Source of the DNA: Ziziphus jujuba
Lineage: Eukaryota; Streptophyta; Magnoliopsida; Rosales; Rhamnaceae
Length of the DNA stretch: 64,000 bases
Assembly: GCF_031755915.1 (NCBI RefSeq)
Contig: NC_083388.1
Span: 10,105,001-10,169,000 of the forward strand
Direction of reading: 5' to 3'
Shown here: positions 21,669-36,731 of the stretch, one piece after another
Layout of the letters: each line of letters begins with the position of its first letter
Position numbering within the stretch: the stretch's first letter is position 1
Translations under genes and position numbers: made by a program
The notes under the pieces: generated by a model
Told to the model about the DNA's origin: nothing
The model's input: only the letters and a program-made list of their open reading frames with translations
Databases searched by the model: none

Positions 21669-24600
21669 GCATAAGATCGAAATTAACATAACCATGATTT
21701 TGTTGTTGTTGTTATTATTTTATTTATAGGAATGCTATTGTAGGTGATGGTCTCCATCATTAGGTGGACAATAAACATTTATCATCATTTGATCTATATA
21801 ATTACATATAATTAGATAGCTATTACATGAAAGCATGCAAGATTGAACCCACACCAAGAGTTAAGCAATTTTGCCCATATTAGTAAAGTAGTATATATAT
21901 ATATATACACACACACAATAATTATTATGTTAGAATATATTGAGAATTATTGTGTTAGAATATATTGAGTTTATAAAATTAGAATATATAATGCAACTAA
22001 AATGAAGTGTAAATGATTAATTTATTATGATTGATTTTATTTATATTTTATATATCAGTTTTGATATAATAAAAAAGTTATAAAAAAGGAAAATGAAAAA
22101 TAATCATCCATAATTGTTATCTTTCAAAGTCTCTTTCTATAAATTTTTTACCATATCTTTTTTCTCTAATATATATATATATATATATATATTGGTTTTT
22201 TAGTGGACAACTAACTAATTATTTGTTCATCCCACCAGTATTAATACGATATAAACATAGATTTTAATAAAATGCATATTTTTCATAGGATTGTGATTAA
22301 GTTCATTATTCACTACAGCAAAATTATGTTATATATAATTGAGAAAAAAAATATATATATATATATATATTATATAAATAGAGATCAGCACTCCGAATAG
22401 TACCAAAGTTATATAATACTGTATTTGCCAAACCTCCAACTTTTTATTTGCGTGGACAAATGGGCCTTTTAATCCAGCAAATTCCGCACTATTATACTCT
22501 AGAAAAGGTTTGTTTTACGTCGCATTGACAAGGACAACGCATTTTCATCCCAAAAAAAAAAAAAAAAAAAAAGTGTTTTTTAATTTTTATTTTTCAACCT
22601 TTTTCATTTTTATTTATTCTCACACATTTGACTAGCAAGGTAAGGGTGTGTTAGGAAGAAATGGTGTTGGGTTGGAGGAGACTTCGAGCAAGTGCTGATG
22701 ATTTTGTTGAAAAAAAAAATTGGAAAAGGATAATAAGCAATTATCTGAGTTGTTAAACACATAATAAATATTTGCAAACACAGTACTCTGCAATTTACAT
22801 TATTTAATTTAAAATTCTGCAATAAATCTTATTTATTATTTATAGATAATATACATTTTCTTTTATAAAAGGTATCATGCAATTTTAAGTATTGATTTTC
22901 GTCCAAATAAAAAATTCAAACGATTGATTATATACTATTATTATCTTCAATTTTTATATATTGTATACTTTTTTTGTTTAAAAAATATTTATATAATTTA
23001 AGACAAGATAATCATTTTCATAAATAATAATAAAACTGCATGTATAAGATATATATATATATATATATTCTAATTCTATGGTGGGTACTTCAAACTCTTG
23101 ACTTTTATTATTATATTGTCTCTCTGGATGCTTTGATACGTTTAGGTTACTTATATGTTTACTTCTTTTTTTTAACTATTTTGTTTTATTTATTTATTTT
23201 TATGAGTAGATATGGGTAAGAGAAAGATTATGGCATACACAATTATAAAGATGTGACACTTGCATAATGATGATGATGATGATATGTATTTTTTTTTTAA
23301 ATGTTTTATTGAAATTTAAGAATTGGTTAATGTAAGAAATATTGCACTTTTACAAATATTATTTAACATGAAGTATTTCCACTTTATTGTGCATGTAGTT
23401 TTTTATTTAATGTTTAAATATAATATATATATATATATATTTTTAAAAGATGTTCTATTGGAATTTAAATTGGTTTATGTATCATATTTGCACATATTAT
23501 TTTTCAACAAGTTTTATTATTTTTATTTCTTTATTTATTAAAAATAAAGATACAATATTGCATGAATAAAATATTATTAATTTATTTAATTTTGTTTAAA
23601 AATAGAAAATTAATACAATATTGCATCCAACATAGTATAATTTATATAAGTTTATTATACAATCTCTACTAAATAGCTTATAATGAGCACAACTTATATA
23701 ATACAAACCAATATACTATTGCGTATAAAAAAAACCCTTAAAACATCTATAATGATTCGATAGATTACTATTTGTGCTATTTATGTGGTTCAGTGGTCGA
23801 AAAGGTTTTACATTTATATTTAAATTTTAATTAATTAATGATATGTGTATGTATATATATTTTTACTTTTTTTATTTCTTTTTTCCCTTTTGAAAAAAAA
23901 TTGATAAAGATTGTTTTCTTAAGTTACAGTGTCTTAACAGTTTAGGGTGAAAATTATTTAGCAATTCAAAGAGTCATCCAAGATGCTGTAATTGTCTCCC
24001 CTGTCTTAAAAAATAATAAAAATAAAACAAAAGACCGTCTTACCTATCTTTTAGGTGTTATTAAAGACCATCCACGTATGCATTGACAGCGACACAAGAA
24101 TATAATGAAATCAGAGCGTTATGACTCATATTTAAATAAATGAATAAATGAGAAGCCGATCTAGACTTTATAAATTCATATCTGTTTTGACAAATTATTC
24201 ACTTAACATATAAATAAATAAATAAATAAATATAAATTTTCAAATATGGAATATGTGAAAAAACATATAAAAAGAAATAAAGAAATAAATAAATATAATT
24301 TTCCTTTAAAAAAAAAAACAAGAAATATAATTTTCAAATATGGAATGTGTGAATGACCCATTAGGGAGGTTTTTTTTTTTTTTTTAAACAAAATTTTTGG
24401 TTAAGTTACAGTAAAACCCCCAAAACTATTAACTACTTGTAAATAACTTCTAGCATCTTAAACCATGAAAAATTTACAATTAAGGTTTTGTTAATAATTA
24501 TTTGAAATAATCATATTACCCTCAAATAAATAATATTGAATATATATTTGTAAAAATAGAAACTTAAAAATATACATATATACAAACCCTTTTCTTTCCC

Positions 24601-25449
24601 AAAATATATTTGTAAAATAAAATAATTAATTGTTTAACAAAAAAAAAAACTTATTAACACTTTATTTTATATTTTATCAATTGTTCTTTTTCTTTTTTTT
24701 TTAAAAAAGAATATCAGTTGTTTTTTGCTTTCATAATTTTTCATACTAACTAATATTTGTCTAAACACATTAGGATAATAGAATCTTATCAACAATTTTT
24801 TATGAAATTTATTTATAATTTTAATCATATTATAATACAAATTTTCATTTAATTAAAATAACCATGTCATATCACTTGTCAATTTTAAATAAAGTATTTA
24901 AGTGATAGACAATAATTAAAAAAAATAAATACAGTTAAAGGGTATAATGTACCATCAAAGCATAAGTAGGGATTTAATTGTTGTTGATATATTTTACCTT
25001 TTTTTTTATTAAAGAATACTGCTCAAACACCAATCTGTTTATTTACTTTGATTCATTAATTGATGTGATAATATTTTATTTGTTTCATTAATTGATGTTA
25101 TAATATTTTATTTGTTTGTATTAGATTTCACTTATTTATTTGGGTTACTATCCATGTTTAATTTATTTATTTTTTAATCATTAATGAATAATGCTAGAGG
25201 TATTAATAAAGTCTATGAAAATATATACTAAATATATGTCAATATTTTATTAATTAGCATATTAATATAACTTATTTATATATATTAGTAAATTTATTTG
25301 GTACTTTGAGTATTATTTATCATTAATTTACTTACTGCTATATCAATTGCTAAATATGTTAGTAAAAATAAATTTGACGGTTATAGGTTAAAGCATTACT
25401 AATTTTATAAATATATATTTATATATATATATGTATATCAAAATGATAT

Positions 25450-25570
25450 GATAAAGAACTTATAAAGAGATTGTAAAAGATATCATTTACAGTCATTAGA
25501 TCTACATGATTTTTTTTAATCTGATGGTTGTAGATAACTATCCTTCATAGTTTTTCTTTATAAATTATTT
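25450..25570. mobile_element. Possible MITE (imperfect palindrome)
   Basis: ACTTATAAAGAGATTGTAAA at the left resembles the minus strand of the right side, ATTTATAAAGAAAAACTATG, and the centre pairs GTCATTAGATC with a related string. The match is loose and no target duplication is evident. Confidence 0.25.
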
Positions 25571-25581
25571 ACTTTATCAAA

Positions 25582-25617
<36 letters not shown>

Positions 25618-27498
25618 TATTCACATTTTCATATTCAATTACTGAATGTCATGACATTCTTTTGAAAAAAGTATACATTTTTATTTTTAATACACAAACA
25701 AACATTGACAGTTCAAAGGATCACTAGCGGTAGCCTTTGTCTTTTAGAAATATAAAAATACCAAACAACAACCCAAAGAGAAAGTTATATTTAAAATAAT
25801 AATAATAATAGGAGTAGGTGGATAAAATTTTGTGAATAATTTGAATGTAACCACCCTACACTTCAATTGGCGTTATATGGTGGAATGGCTTCTTATTTAA
25901 GTTTGCAATTGTTGTCAAATTTGGCAAAAGTTGCCAAGGTGGTTGTTAGAAGTTTTCCATTTGTCTTTGGCAATTTTTTAATTTATATTTCATATTTACC
26001 TCTCTTCTGGAAAAAGAAAAAAGACAAAAGAAAAAAAAAATGAAAAACAAAAAACAGGTGCTTGTACTAAAGGCTTTTAAACTAGGTGGTCGTGATTGTG
26101 GACTATTGCATAGTTGACTATCATGCTATTTTGGGATGGGCCAGGCATGGGGGTTTCTAAGTTTAATTGGGCCCAATACTTCTCTCCCTCTTTTGAAATT
26201 GTTTTTTGTTTTTTTATTTTTATTTTTTATTTTTTAAGAACTCTTTTGCAACTCCAAATGGATATATATTTTAAATAAATAAAAAAAGACAAACAAAAAT
26301 CTCCAAATAGATTTTTCTTTACCTAAGAAAGCTCCAAATGGATTTTAATCAAATTACTGAAGAAACCCAAATCTTTTGCATATTGAACGGTAAGTGGTTT
26401 GGGTTCTTGGGTAATTTGCAATAGGGGACCGTTAAAAAATCCAATTTGAAGTGCACATAGAATTTCCCTTCACCAAGTAAAAACCATTGTTCAAAGCCTA
26501 ATTAAACGGCACCTGATAATGTCCATCCAATGAAATGAAAAAATGTGAACGGCGCCATTTTTTTATTTTTTTGGGGTACTTTTTATTTTTTATTATTATT
26601 ACTATTATTATTCTTTTTTTATTTTTTGGTCAGAGTGAAAGGAGTCGCTTGCTTCAAACTAAAGCGCTAACCATCTAAATGAAATTCATCAAACACTTTC
26701 ACATTCACCAATCCACTAACCTTATTTAAGACAGTAATCTAAGGTTTAATCCAGAAGTTCGAATTTGGATAACAATAAAAAAACTTTATACATCATTCCT
26801 AGTTACCTAACAAATTGAACAGAAAATTCAAGCCAAAATTGTTTCTGTTTCTTGGGTTCCATGAAAATGACTGTTTATGGCTAAAAACTTTGCCATTTAA
26901 GAGTTACTTTGTGATTGTATTGAAACTAGGCAAATGCCACCACCACCTCTCCAATCTCCATAACATGTCGTCTTACAGAAACTGGACCTCCTCTCGTGAC
27001 CTCACGTGCGTTCTTGAAAACGATGGAAGCCAAAAATATGTGATAATTCCAAGAACATAAAATCTCCTTTTCATGCTTTAAAAGTCAAAACCTTGGAGTC
27101 AAAAAAGGGTTAAAGGCATTAAGCTATATATTGGGGGTTGGCACCAAATCACCAAAATTAAGGCACAAATTCAACACCCCCACTAACACCAAAGTACCAA
27201 AATATATTGACCCTAACTCGAAACTCCAAAACTGAAATGGACGATATCCACCTTTGCTATCTTCCATACACATAGACAGAGAGCTTTACAAGATTCCCTA
27301 AACTTCACGCTTTTTGTCTCCCTCAATGCTTTGTACTTGCTTTCCTCTCTGTGCCGTGACTTGCAATGCACCAAATAAGAAATCTTTTCTTCAATTTTAC
27401 CATCAACTTTTTACAATTTTTTTTTTTTTCTTTTTGTGTTTCCAATCTCACTTACAAACTTCAATTTATGGTTTTCATTTTTTGCTGGCATTTCCCAC

Positions 27499-30279
27499 TT
27501 ACATTTGATGTTGAACCTCGAACCTTTTGCTCCCTCCTTGGCTATTACAAGAGGAGATGATGATGTTGCTCTCTTTCTTGGTTGGCAATGCCTTTGGCTT
27601 TCTCGGTATGCATTTCGCTCGAACTCCTACTTCTTCTTCTGCAAATTGCAACTTTGAACTCCTGCAAATCAAAAGCATTTTTGAAAAATGTTAAATTACT
27701 CAGATCAATGAAAAATCATTTCAAACAAAGAAATTCCTATTCTTGTTTATCCCAAAAAGAAATATAAACAAAAAGAAATAGAAAAAGAAAGATATGCTAG
27801 TCATTTTCAAAGAAGAAGTCAACTAATCCTATTAAATTATACTAATTTGCAGATAAAGTGAAAATGAGGCTCAAGGACTTTTGAGGAAAACAGGATTTGA
27901 AATTTCTTTTGGTCCCCCACACTGATTTTAAACTCACAGGCGGCTACTTTGAGATTTTCTTGAATTGAATTCTCAGCTGCAAAATCTCTTTAATTTCTTG
28001 GGGACCCACAATAGGCCTAGATAACAAGATCAAGAATCAGGATGTTCGTCCGATTAGTATAGACGGTCAGTATTTAATTTGATCTTTCAAGAAATTGGGT
28101 TGAAAGATACTTTGTGCCATACACAAGGCAGCACATGGACAAATATTACGAGAGATGGTGCAGTAAAGTTGACTAGCTACCTAGCTGGCTTTTGTATTAA
28201 ACTCCGTACGAATCTTCCATTAAATTCCAAGGCAGTCTCAAAAGGGTTACCAAAAGAATCAAAATTTTATCGCTCAGAGATGGAGACAAGAGACTGAATG
28301 AAAAGGCAAAGGCATAGAAACCTTGTGATATGAACTATGATGTACAAATGCTCACCAACCCTTCATTATACTAATAAGCAATATTTGACTCATAAATCAA
28401 AGCGTGAACCCAAAAATCCACATAAATATGTGAGAAGATTTTGGAGGTATATTAGTTGCATCAGCAATTAAGGTAGTATATAATATATGCCATATAGAAA
28501 GTTCAATGTCTTTTAAGTGGTAAATAGGCAATATAGAAAGTTCAATGTCTTTTAAGCAGTAAATCAAGTTGTAGACCATGACTTTCAGCAAAAGAAAAAA
28601 AAAAGTTGTAGACCATGACGTCCAAAAAATAAATAAATAAAGGAAAAAAAAAATCTAAGAAGTTTTCTATTGTCAAAACAAAGTTTCAGAATTTTATCCA
28701 AAAAAAAAAAAAAAAAACTAAGTTTCATAAAGTAAATATTATGAAGAGTTCATTGCTTTTCCACCTTAAAAATCTCTATAAATTATTTTTGACAATAATA
28801 CTAATGGGTATTTTGTTTATTTACATAGCCAAATATTAGGGAAAAATGATGCCATTAAATATTCTAAGAGCTGTTTAAAGAAAGAAAAAGTAAGTTTAAT
28901 TTCACAAAACTTTACCTATCAGCATTGTAAGATGATGATCTTTTCAAAGCAGGAACCTCCTCTTTCTTCGTCTCAATTAAGCTCCCGCTAAAATACTCCT
29001 TGTCTTCCAATTTTACCCTCTGCAAACTTAAATTTTCCGCCAAAGCCCCTTCCTGGTTCCCTGCACCGTCGCCGCGTGCCAACCTAGCCTTGGACTGCCC
29101 GATCAAAGACAACCCTTGATCCTTGACGTACGTGGCCCCACAGTCCTTGAACGAGATCGTGCCGCACGATAGCAACTGCATCAGGACCGAAGATGCCTTC
29201 ATCCTCCCGCCACTTGTGCAAATCTCCGCCGTCCGATTCGCACCCGCCTCGTTGCCTCCGTCAGGGGCACGAAGCACCAGCCGTCCATCTGCCTTCAACA
29301 GCGATTCGATGGTTTCGGGGCTCGAATCCAACGGTGGTGGCGAAATCTCGTCCCCGCTCAGCTCCGTACTTTGAACTCTCTCCTCCTGAACCTCTTGTTG
29401 TCGCTCCTCTTTCTCTTCCCTGAGAGCACGTCGCCGCCGCCTCTTGTCGTCGGTCTGAGTCGAAGCGTCGGCGGCGGCTTTTCCGGCCGAATCGCCGACG
29501 GACTCGGTCTTGTAAACTTTGTATTCCTGGAGGTCGATCGAGCTCCACGACTGGTTTCTTCGCCGCACGACCACCGGAAAGTCGGAATTATCGCCGGAAT
29601 TTTGAGTCTCCGGTGGAGGTATCAGGGACCGCGACGATGCTATTGCGAGAGCATTGGGGTTGAAAGCGTCATCGAGTAAGAGCTCTGATCCTTTGAGAAC
29701 GTATTCATGGCCGTGCGCTGGGTATATGAAATCGTTCCCTGACAAATCGTGCCAGACGAAACCATTTTTGTAGCTCCTGAAATTGTTTTTTTTAAGAAAA
29801 AAAAAATTACACAAAAAAAATTAAAACAATAATCAAGTCAGGGAGATAGAGGATTACTGAACTCACCGTTTAGAAGACCACGAGTACTTGCAAGCCATGC
29901 CGTTGCCTCGAAGCAAGTTTAAGCGGTCAATGACATCTGTTTTTGAAAAAACGAGGTTCACGAAATGAGAAAAAAGAATAAAATACAACAAAATAAGAAA
30001 CTGAAAGCATTTTTTTTACCGTTTGTTTCCCGAGAAAGTGAGAAAGAAATTCAAATTACCTCTGAGATAGAGTCCTTCAGGAGAAGAAAGGGGGACCTCC
30101 ATGAAATGGGGTTGTTCAAGCTGACCATTCCTGGACAGATAGTAAACAACAGGGACTTTTCTCTGAGTTTTGAGCTTTGGCTCAGTCCAAACTTTTGTTC
30201 TCTCAGGGCTGGTTTCTCTGTCTTTCCATTTCTTGGGGATCTGTAGCTCTGTATTTCTTCCTCTGGAAGTGACCGCCAT
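27499..30279 (-). CDS. SOSEKI family protein (DUF966, DIX-like polarity protein)
   Basis: Four exons on the minus strand, 30060-30279, 29867-29936, 28916-29776 and 27499-27661, all with GT-AG borders, encode 437 residues without a break. Residues about 38-132 form the SOSEKI DIX-like polymerisation domain ('KVPVVYYLSRNGQLEQPHFMEV', 'DVIDRLNLLRGNGMACKYSW', 'GFVWHDLSGNDFIYPAHGHEY'). Also visible are 'STQTDDKRRRRR' (about 202-213), 'RMKASSVLMQLLSCGTISFKDC' (about 288-309) and, in the last exon, 'RAKCIPRKPK' (398-407), all conserved blocks of this family. SOSEKI proteins sit at cell edges or corners in plants, oligomerise through the DIX-like domain and recruit effectors, giving cell polarity and division orientation. 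The start at 30279 is the first ATG of the family's usual N-terminus. Which SOK paralogue it is cannot be told. Confidence 0.92.
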
Positions 30280-30520
30280 TTTTCTTTTTCTCTCTCTTTT
30301 TTTTTTTTTTTTTTGTTTTGTTTTGTTTTTCCTTTTACTCTGGCAAGAACCAAAGGACGTAAAAGGGCCAGAGAATAGAAACACTGTTTGAATACCGAGA
30401 AAGAAAGAAAAGAAAAACGGAGCTGAGAAAGTGGAAGAAAGAAAGTGACTTAGCAAGGGTGGAAAGAAAGTGGACAAAGAAGAAGAAGAAGAAGAAGAAG
30501 AAGAAGAAGAAAGAGAGTGG
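30280..30520 (-). promoter_or_regulatory. Probable 5' leader of the SOSEKI gene with CT/CTT repeats
   Basis: Directly upstream of the SOSEKI start the minus strand is a run of purines, A16 around 30300-30315, then a (TTC)n tract (GAA on the plus strand, 30478-30510). CT-rich leaders are common in plant 5' UTRs. The transcription start is not visible, and open frames on this stretch are composition artefacts. Confidence 0.4.
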
Positions 30521-30759
30521 AAGTGGAAGAGAAAGGGAAATAATGAGAAATGGAGAGGAAATGTGGAATTTAATGGAAGTGTGAAAACTGGGAAGATTTT
30601 GTTTTTTTGGAGGGCAGATATATTCAAATTGGGGATGCGGGAGACAACAGCTACCCAACAAACCATGGCTGTTTTGGGTTTCAGTACGTGGCAGTCCTAT
30701 GACAGCATTTTCATTTTTATTTATAGTAAAACATGGACAAAAAATCATATATATTATTA

Positions 30760-33700
30760 TTTTTGACAGTGTTTTCTTCTTTATTTTTTATAATATAGAC
30801 AAAAATGTTATTGTATATTATTTGTTTTTTTTAATTATCTTTCTGACAGTAAAAACAATGCACAGCTAATAAATTAAGTTCTAACCACTTGACTTTGTAC
30901 AATTTTAAAGTAATTTTTTATTTTGGTTTGAAACAAATTAATACTATTTACTTGTGAACCAAAGAAATCAAAGCCAACGCAATGTATGATGACAGATCTA
31001 AAGTCATGGACCATAAATTATCATAAAAATCTAAATATCATGGTTTGTTTACATTTAACTTTTGTCTAGTCTAGTAAAAAAATATTGATATTTGAAAGAA
31101 AAATAAATTTGATATTCAATAAGGTATTTTACCATATAATTTTTCGACACATTTTTTTTTTTTGGGTAAATAGCTTGGTACTTGTGGCATTATTTTTTAC
31201 TAAACTCAAGCAACAAAACTATCATCATTTTGTAAGTACACTACTTTTCGCGCAGAGTCAAAAGATAGCACCTAACAAGGTTATATTACCAAACCGAGTT
31301 GCAATGTAGAAGAAGCTCAAAAAGCACCTTTTTTTTTTTTTTTTTTTTGGTGAATAAGCTCAAAAAGCAGCTTGTTTCTGAATAAAATCATCAATTAGAT
31401 CCTGTAGGATGTAAAAATTGTGATTTCCCATTCTCTATAAAATACTACAAACTTCGACCTTTTTGTTAATTTGTAAACTTTGAACTTTTGTGCGTTACTA
31501 CGTGCATAAAAGAATTATACTGTTCCAAAAGCTGTGAACTTGGGCGCCTTGTAATTTGGATGCCATATATATTTATCTTGGCTCAAGTAATGTATCCATT
31601 ACCCAATTGTCAAATGTTTAGGAAAACTGGAATATTAAATCGCAATATTATTTTTATTTTTGTTGGTTAATCAAATTTGTTTTTTTCTGGCCAAAACACT
31701 TCTTATGCACCATAATATGCCAAAATTTATGGTAACTATATTTTAACCCCCTCAAATATTATTCTAAATTTTGCATTTTACCTTCCAAACAATAAATCCT
31801 CTCATATTTCTTTCTGAACTATTATATTTGAGTTTAATCCAATAATGCAATCTTTTTTTTTTTTGGTATAATTTTACAAAATTGGTCATGTATACTTTTT
31901 AAAAATAAATTTAAATGAATTAAAACAGTTTTTAAACAGAGTTGTATGAATTGTTTATATTTAATTTCATCAAATTTATTTATTTTTTTAAATCAAATTA
32001 ATCTATAAAACATGATTTAACTTAATGGACAAAAAAAAGTAATGGTTTATAAGACAATATCATAGATTTTCGGTAACTTCACTTAAGAAACAGAAAAAAT
32101 AAAATAAAATAAAAAATAGTGAGGACAAAAGGGAAGGAAAAAAAGAGAGAGTCATGAGCGACAGAGAAGAGATGAGAATGAGATTAAAAATAAATACAAA
32201 AATAAAACTAATATTAACAACTATTACTTTAGAGACGTTTCAAAAGAGAGCCACTTCTAGAAATGTTTTAGAAGAACATAAAATAAATGCAATTTGAATT
32301 TGTCTAGCAATTGGGATTTCATTTTTCTCAATCTAAGTCTTTGGAGAGATTCGTTGTAGATAACCTTTAGCTTTAGTGAATGACATTGGTGTGCCTAGAA
32401 GATTATTAGACTTTTCCAACATTTGATATCTAGAATGTATAATACGTTGTTTCTCAATAAAATATACATATAAAGAAAAGCACTATTTTATTTTTCTTTA
32501 CTTCATTGTCAACCTCCATTTGAAAATAGGTAACCTAATTTTCAAACAGTTAGACCAATGTCATCAAATTTTTGAATATATACCATATATTTCATTTTGA
32601 TATACATACAATACGACATTAAAAATAAATTAAACTGATATTTAGTTAATAATAATAATACCATTGCTATTTAGCCGTAGTTTTTTTTAATAATACTAAA
32701 AGCACCATATAATATATCAAGATATCTATCATTCATAATACTATAAATATTATCTAATCTATTAAAAAAAATCTATAAAGTAGATTATATCATTATTATT
32801 GAATTGATTAATATTTAGTTTTATTTATATTCATTTTTTATATTTAAATTATATTAATATATTAATTAATAAAATAATAACAAATCCATTCAATAAATTT
32901 TTTAATAGATTAAGTGACATATGTAATATTATTTTTTTTTATTTATAATAAATTTTCTACTCTAGTTTTTTGAATCCGCACCTTTCTTATTTAAGTGAGT
33001 CATCCTTACTTAGATATTTATCCTTAATTCAATACATCTATTCCTATGAATTTTTAAAGCATTGAAAATCAAAACGCGACTTTCTTCATAAAGTACATGC
33101 AATGGCTTGAATTCTATGACTGCGTATATTATTGTAAAGAAAAACAAAATATTTTTTTTAATATATGTAGTAATTATTTTTATTTAAAAAAAAAAAATTT
33201 ACTTGATTATCATTATCCGCTTTTAGTTCTATTTGCACTTTATGCTTCTTGACGGACCATGCCCTTATGCAATCAGTGATTGGATTTGGGATTCAAAAGC
33301 ATTTTAAACAAATTCAAAACCACTACATGAGTTGACTAACAATACCTACCCAACTCTGACCCCCCTAAAAAGCGATGATTGCGTTGCCAAGTTTTTCTTC
33401 TTCCCGCAGATGTACGCCGGTTTAAAAAATTCACTTCCAGTGGACCCCTCATTCCACATGGCACCTACTGCAGTCTTAAAAACAAAAAAATAGTTGACTA
33501 GCTTGATAATCACCATCCCATCTATCAGATCATATTGGCCATGGTGGATTGGACAAGTCCAATCAGAATTATATCAGGACAGGTGGACGATCTCCATTGG
33601 ATAGAAACACTTCCATACGGTAACACAACACAGCAGGACCAGCTGCAATCGGATGCCGTGAATCTTCTAGTATAGGCTCTCACGTTTGTTTTCTAGTGCT

Positions 33701-34390
33701 CGTGATCCTCGTTTTGTTTCAGCGTCTTAAAAAAAATAATAAAAAATAAAAAATCAGGTACTCCGGGAGTAGCAAACTTCCTAGTCAGAACCATGCAAGA
33801 CATACAGGTTCATCGTCCCCAAAAAAAATTAAAAAAATTTCTGGAATACCAAAATTTTCAAACACAAATTTGTAGGAATTATATATGTGGATCCCTCACG
33901 GTTGTGTTTATGAAATTTGGAATAAATTTCTAATATTTCCAAAGTACCAACTCCCATTTTTAATACATTAATAGGATTTATAAATACCATCACTGCATTA
34001 GAGATGGGAGTTAGCACAGATTTTTTGTGGAATTTGATGTTCTGCAAGTATTGAAAATTTGCTTCATTTCCAATCAAAATGGTCGTTGTTGTCACATCAT
34101 TGATTGATGAGATAAGGTTCTAAGACTATGGTGTGACTCAGTATGGAAGGAAACGTAAGATGGTTGAGAGTGGGTGATTTGATGATTAAGCATGAGGAAA
34201 TCTTACGTTGAAATGAATTTATATTGTATCTAATTTTGTATATTTGTATTAAATTTAACCCATTTGAATAAAATATTAAGCTATCTTATATCATAGATAA
34301 ATCTAAATAATTAAATTATTATTATATGATCTGCTAACATGTTAATAACCATAAAAAATTGGAGATTTAAATTTGGGTTAGATTTTAAAT

Positions 34391-34421
<31 letters not shown>

Positions 34422-36689
34422 AATATTTATCTTTCAAAATGGACCAATTTGTTTCATATATATTTTTATAAATTGAAAAAACAACTCAATCCATATTTAA
34501 ATCATAAATTTTGCTACCATTGGCATTAATGCTCACTTTGTAATGGGTATGCTGCTCAATTAAATGTAATTAAGATAATATGCTAGACATTTATAAAATT
34601 ATTTTACTTGCATAAATGCAAATTTATCCTCATTAATAGATTTATTAGGTTTATCATTTGTCAACATGATTCACTTATCAATACTCAGCTAATTTATTTG
34701 TTTTATTGAAATTCAATGATACAAACCTAATACGATATAAATAATTAGAAATCTTTTGTACAATTCTTGTTGTGTCATCATATTATTTGAAACTTTGTGA
34801 TAACAACATTTTATCCCTTTAACTATATAATTATTTGCACTTTGCCTCCCAAATTACAAAACCCATTTATATTTTGCCGCTTGCATCTGTCTGTACTTAA
34901 GTCCAATAATTCATTTTGATTAAAATAAACAAACACATCTTATGTAACTTTGGTTGAAAAATATTTTATTTATTTTATTTTACCTTTAGACAGTATACAA
35001 TATTAGTTTTGTTAAATCTATTGAAAAAATGACATAATAAATCTAACCTGCCAAAAAAATAATAGTTCATGGATAATGTAAGAGATTTTGTAGTTTTGGA
35101 GGTCTAAGTGCAAAGGGAATGAATTGAGTTTTGAACCAACGAATTCTTCTTCTATATCTTTTAAAATATTTAAAATTCAAAAACAAAAAAAAACTAACTT
35201 TTATTATTTTTTTTCATTGTTTTGTTTTAAATTTTTATTTTGAAAATTATTTTTAAAAATTCATGATCGAACAAATTATATGTATATGAACCCATTTATT
35301 TTTGGTTTAAAAAATTAAAAATATCGTCATTTCAGCCTAACTATTTTACATAATAATTTTATTTTCAGCAAAATTACTATTTAATAAATTAATTGGTACT
35401 TTTAATATTTATTTTTAAATCAAAACCACCGTAAAAATTTTGATAACTCTATAATTATTCAACTTATACCAATTGATTGTACTATATTCGTATATTATAA
35501 ATAGATTATTTGAACGTTGAAAAATGATGTGAGCATTAAAAAAAGGGGAAAAAAAAAACTGATGTCGGTTTTCTTCATGTGTACTAATAAACAAAAGTGG
35601 TACTAATTAATAAAGAAGGAAAAAAAGAAAAAAGAAAACAAGTGGTCCTTTTTAAGAAAGACTAGCGATAATTAAAATAGTAAAGGTGTCCTTTTTACCA
35701 AAATTAATAATTAAAAAAAAGGTTGCTAATGCTGGTTTCAAATGCATAGGATCCATTGACCAGACAAAAGCTTAAGGGTGTCTACTGTCTTTAGCACAAC
35801 TTTTATGGAACAAGAAATTTATCCAATATCCTTTTAGATTAGGGTTTTATAGTCCCAAACCAAAAAAAAAAAAAAAGAGAGCAAGTAATAATAATACTAG
35901 AATATTTGCAATATGAAAAAAAAAAAAAGAAGTTTAACAAAGGACATTCTTTATCTTTATTTGTTTTTTTTGAATTTGAATTTTTATATTTTAAATTCAA
36001 TCTTTTTGATAGCTTATATTTTTAGCTGACATTTTGGTCTCATTTATATAGGTTCAAAGGAAATTTTTTTTTTTCTTTGGCAAATTATATATAGGTTCAA
36101 AGGGTGGTAGAGATAAGGATATTAATAAGATTGTTATTCGTATTTTTTCAATTATTGGGCTAATTTTGGCCGAATATATCGGGAGACACGAGCTGGATTT
36201 TTATCTAATCAGTTTGTATTATCATAATTATTATTACTTTGTTAAAGAAAATGTTTTGTTTTTAACTTGATTTTCTTTTTAATTGTCTATAGCTATTTTG
36301 GTAAGATAGGTACGTTTATGGCCATGTCTAATGTCCCCAAAAGCAGAAGCAGGTTAGAATCCATGAGTTATGATGGCATAATGGCATAATGGCAATGGGG
36401 AAGGGTATCAAAGAATGAATGGACGAATAATAGTGGCAGAAGAATTAAAATAAGAAAGTGTTGGGTTGGTCCAACTTATCGGCAAATTAGTCCAATTTCT
36501 CAACTCTATCCCATGCTCTTAGACTCGCGTTCGCACGTGGAAATTCACATGCATTGACCATGAGGACCACCGTCCATGGGGTCCTACTCTCCCTGGGGTT
36601 TGTTTATGACCCCCCATGTACTTAAGATATGTTTACCGACTTCTTTAAACAATCATTCTGTACAGTTGAGGAGATTTCTGCCACTTTGA

Positions 36690-36731
<42 letters not shown>

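Larger units (their letters stand above)
19060..27498. other. 8.4-kb AT-rich gene-poor interval
   Basis: It starts with the likely promoter of the ALP1-like gene and ends at the 3' end of the SOSEKI gene. In between I see only AT-rich DNA: (TA)n tracts near 20994-21014, 21893-21906, 22168-22191, 22350-22370, 23049-23068, 23421-23440 and 25586-25611, many poly-T/poly-A runs, and a local near-duplication around 24230-24360 (AATTTTCAAATATGGAAT twice). Open frames are short and low in complexity. I found no coding similarity on either strand. Confidence 0.6.

Noticed and set aside
30016..30666. 216-codon minus-strand frame around the SOSEKI start
   Set aside because: Only its last part from the ATG at 30279 is coding. 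The upstream part is Phe/Ser-rich translation of the CT-rich leader, and the end runs into intron 1.
32640..33000. Possible organellar DNA insertion
   Set aside because: High AT content alone suggested it, but no plastid or mitochondrial gene could be read.
33829..34095. 88-codon minus-strand frame in the 34-kb region
   Set aside because: The composition is unremarkable, but there is no recognisable motif, no splice context and no neighbouring exon, so it is left unannotated as a gene.
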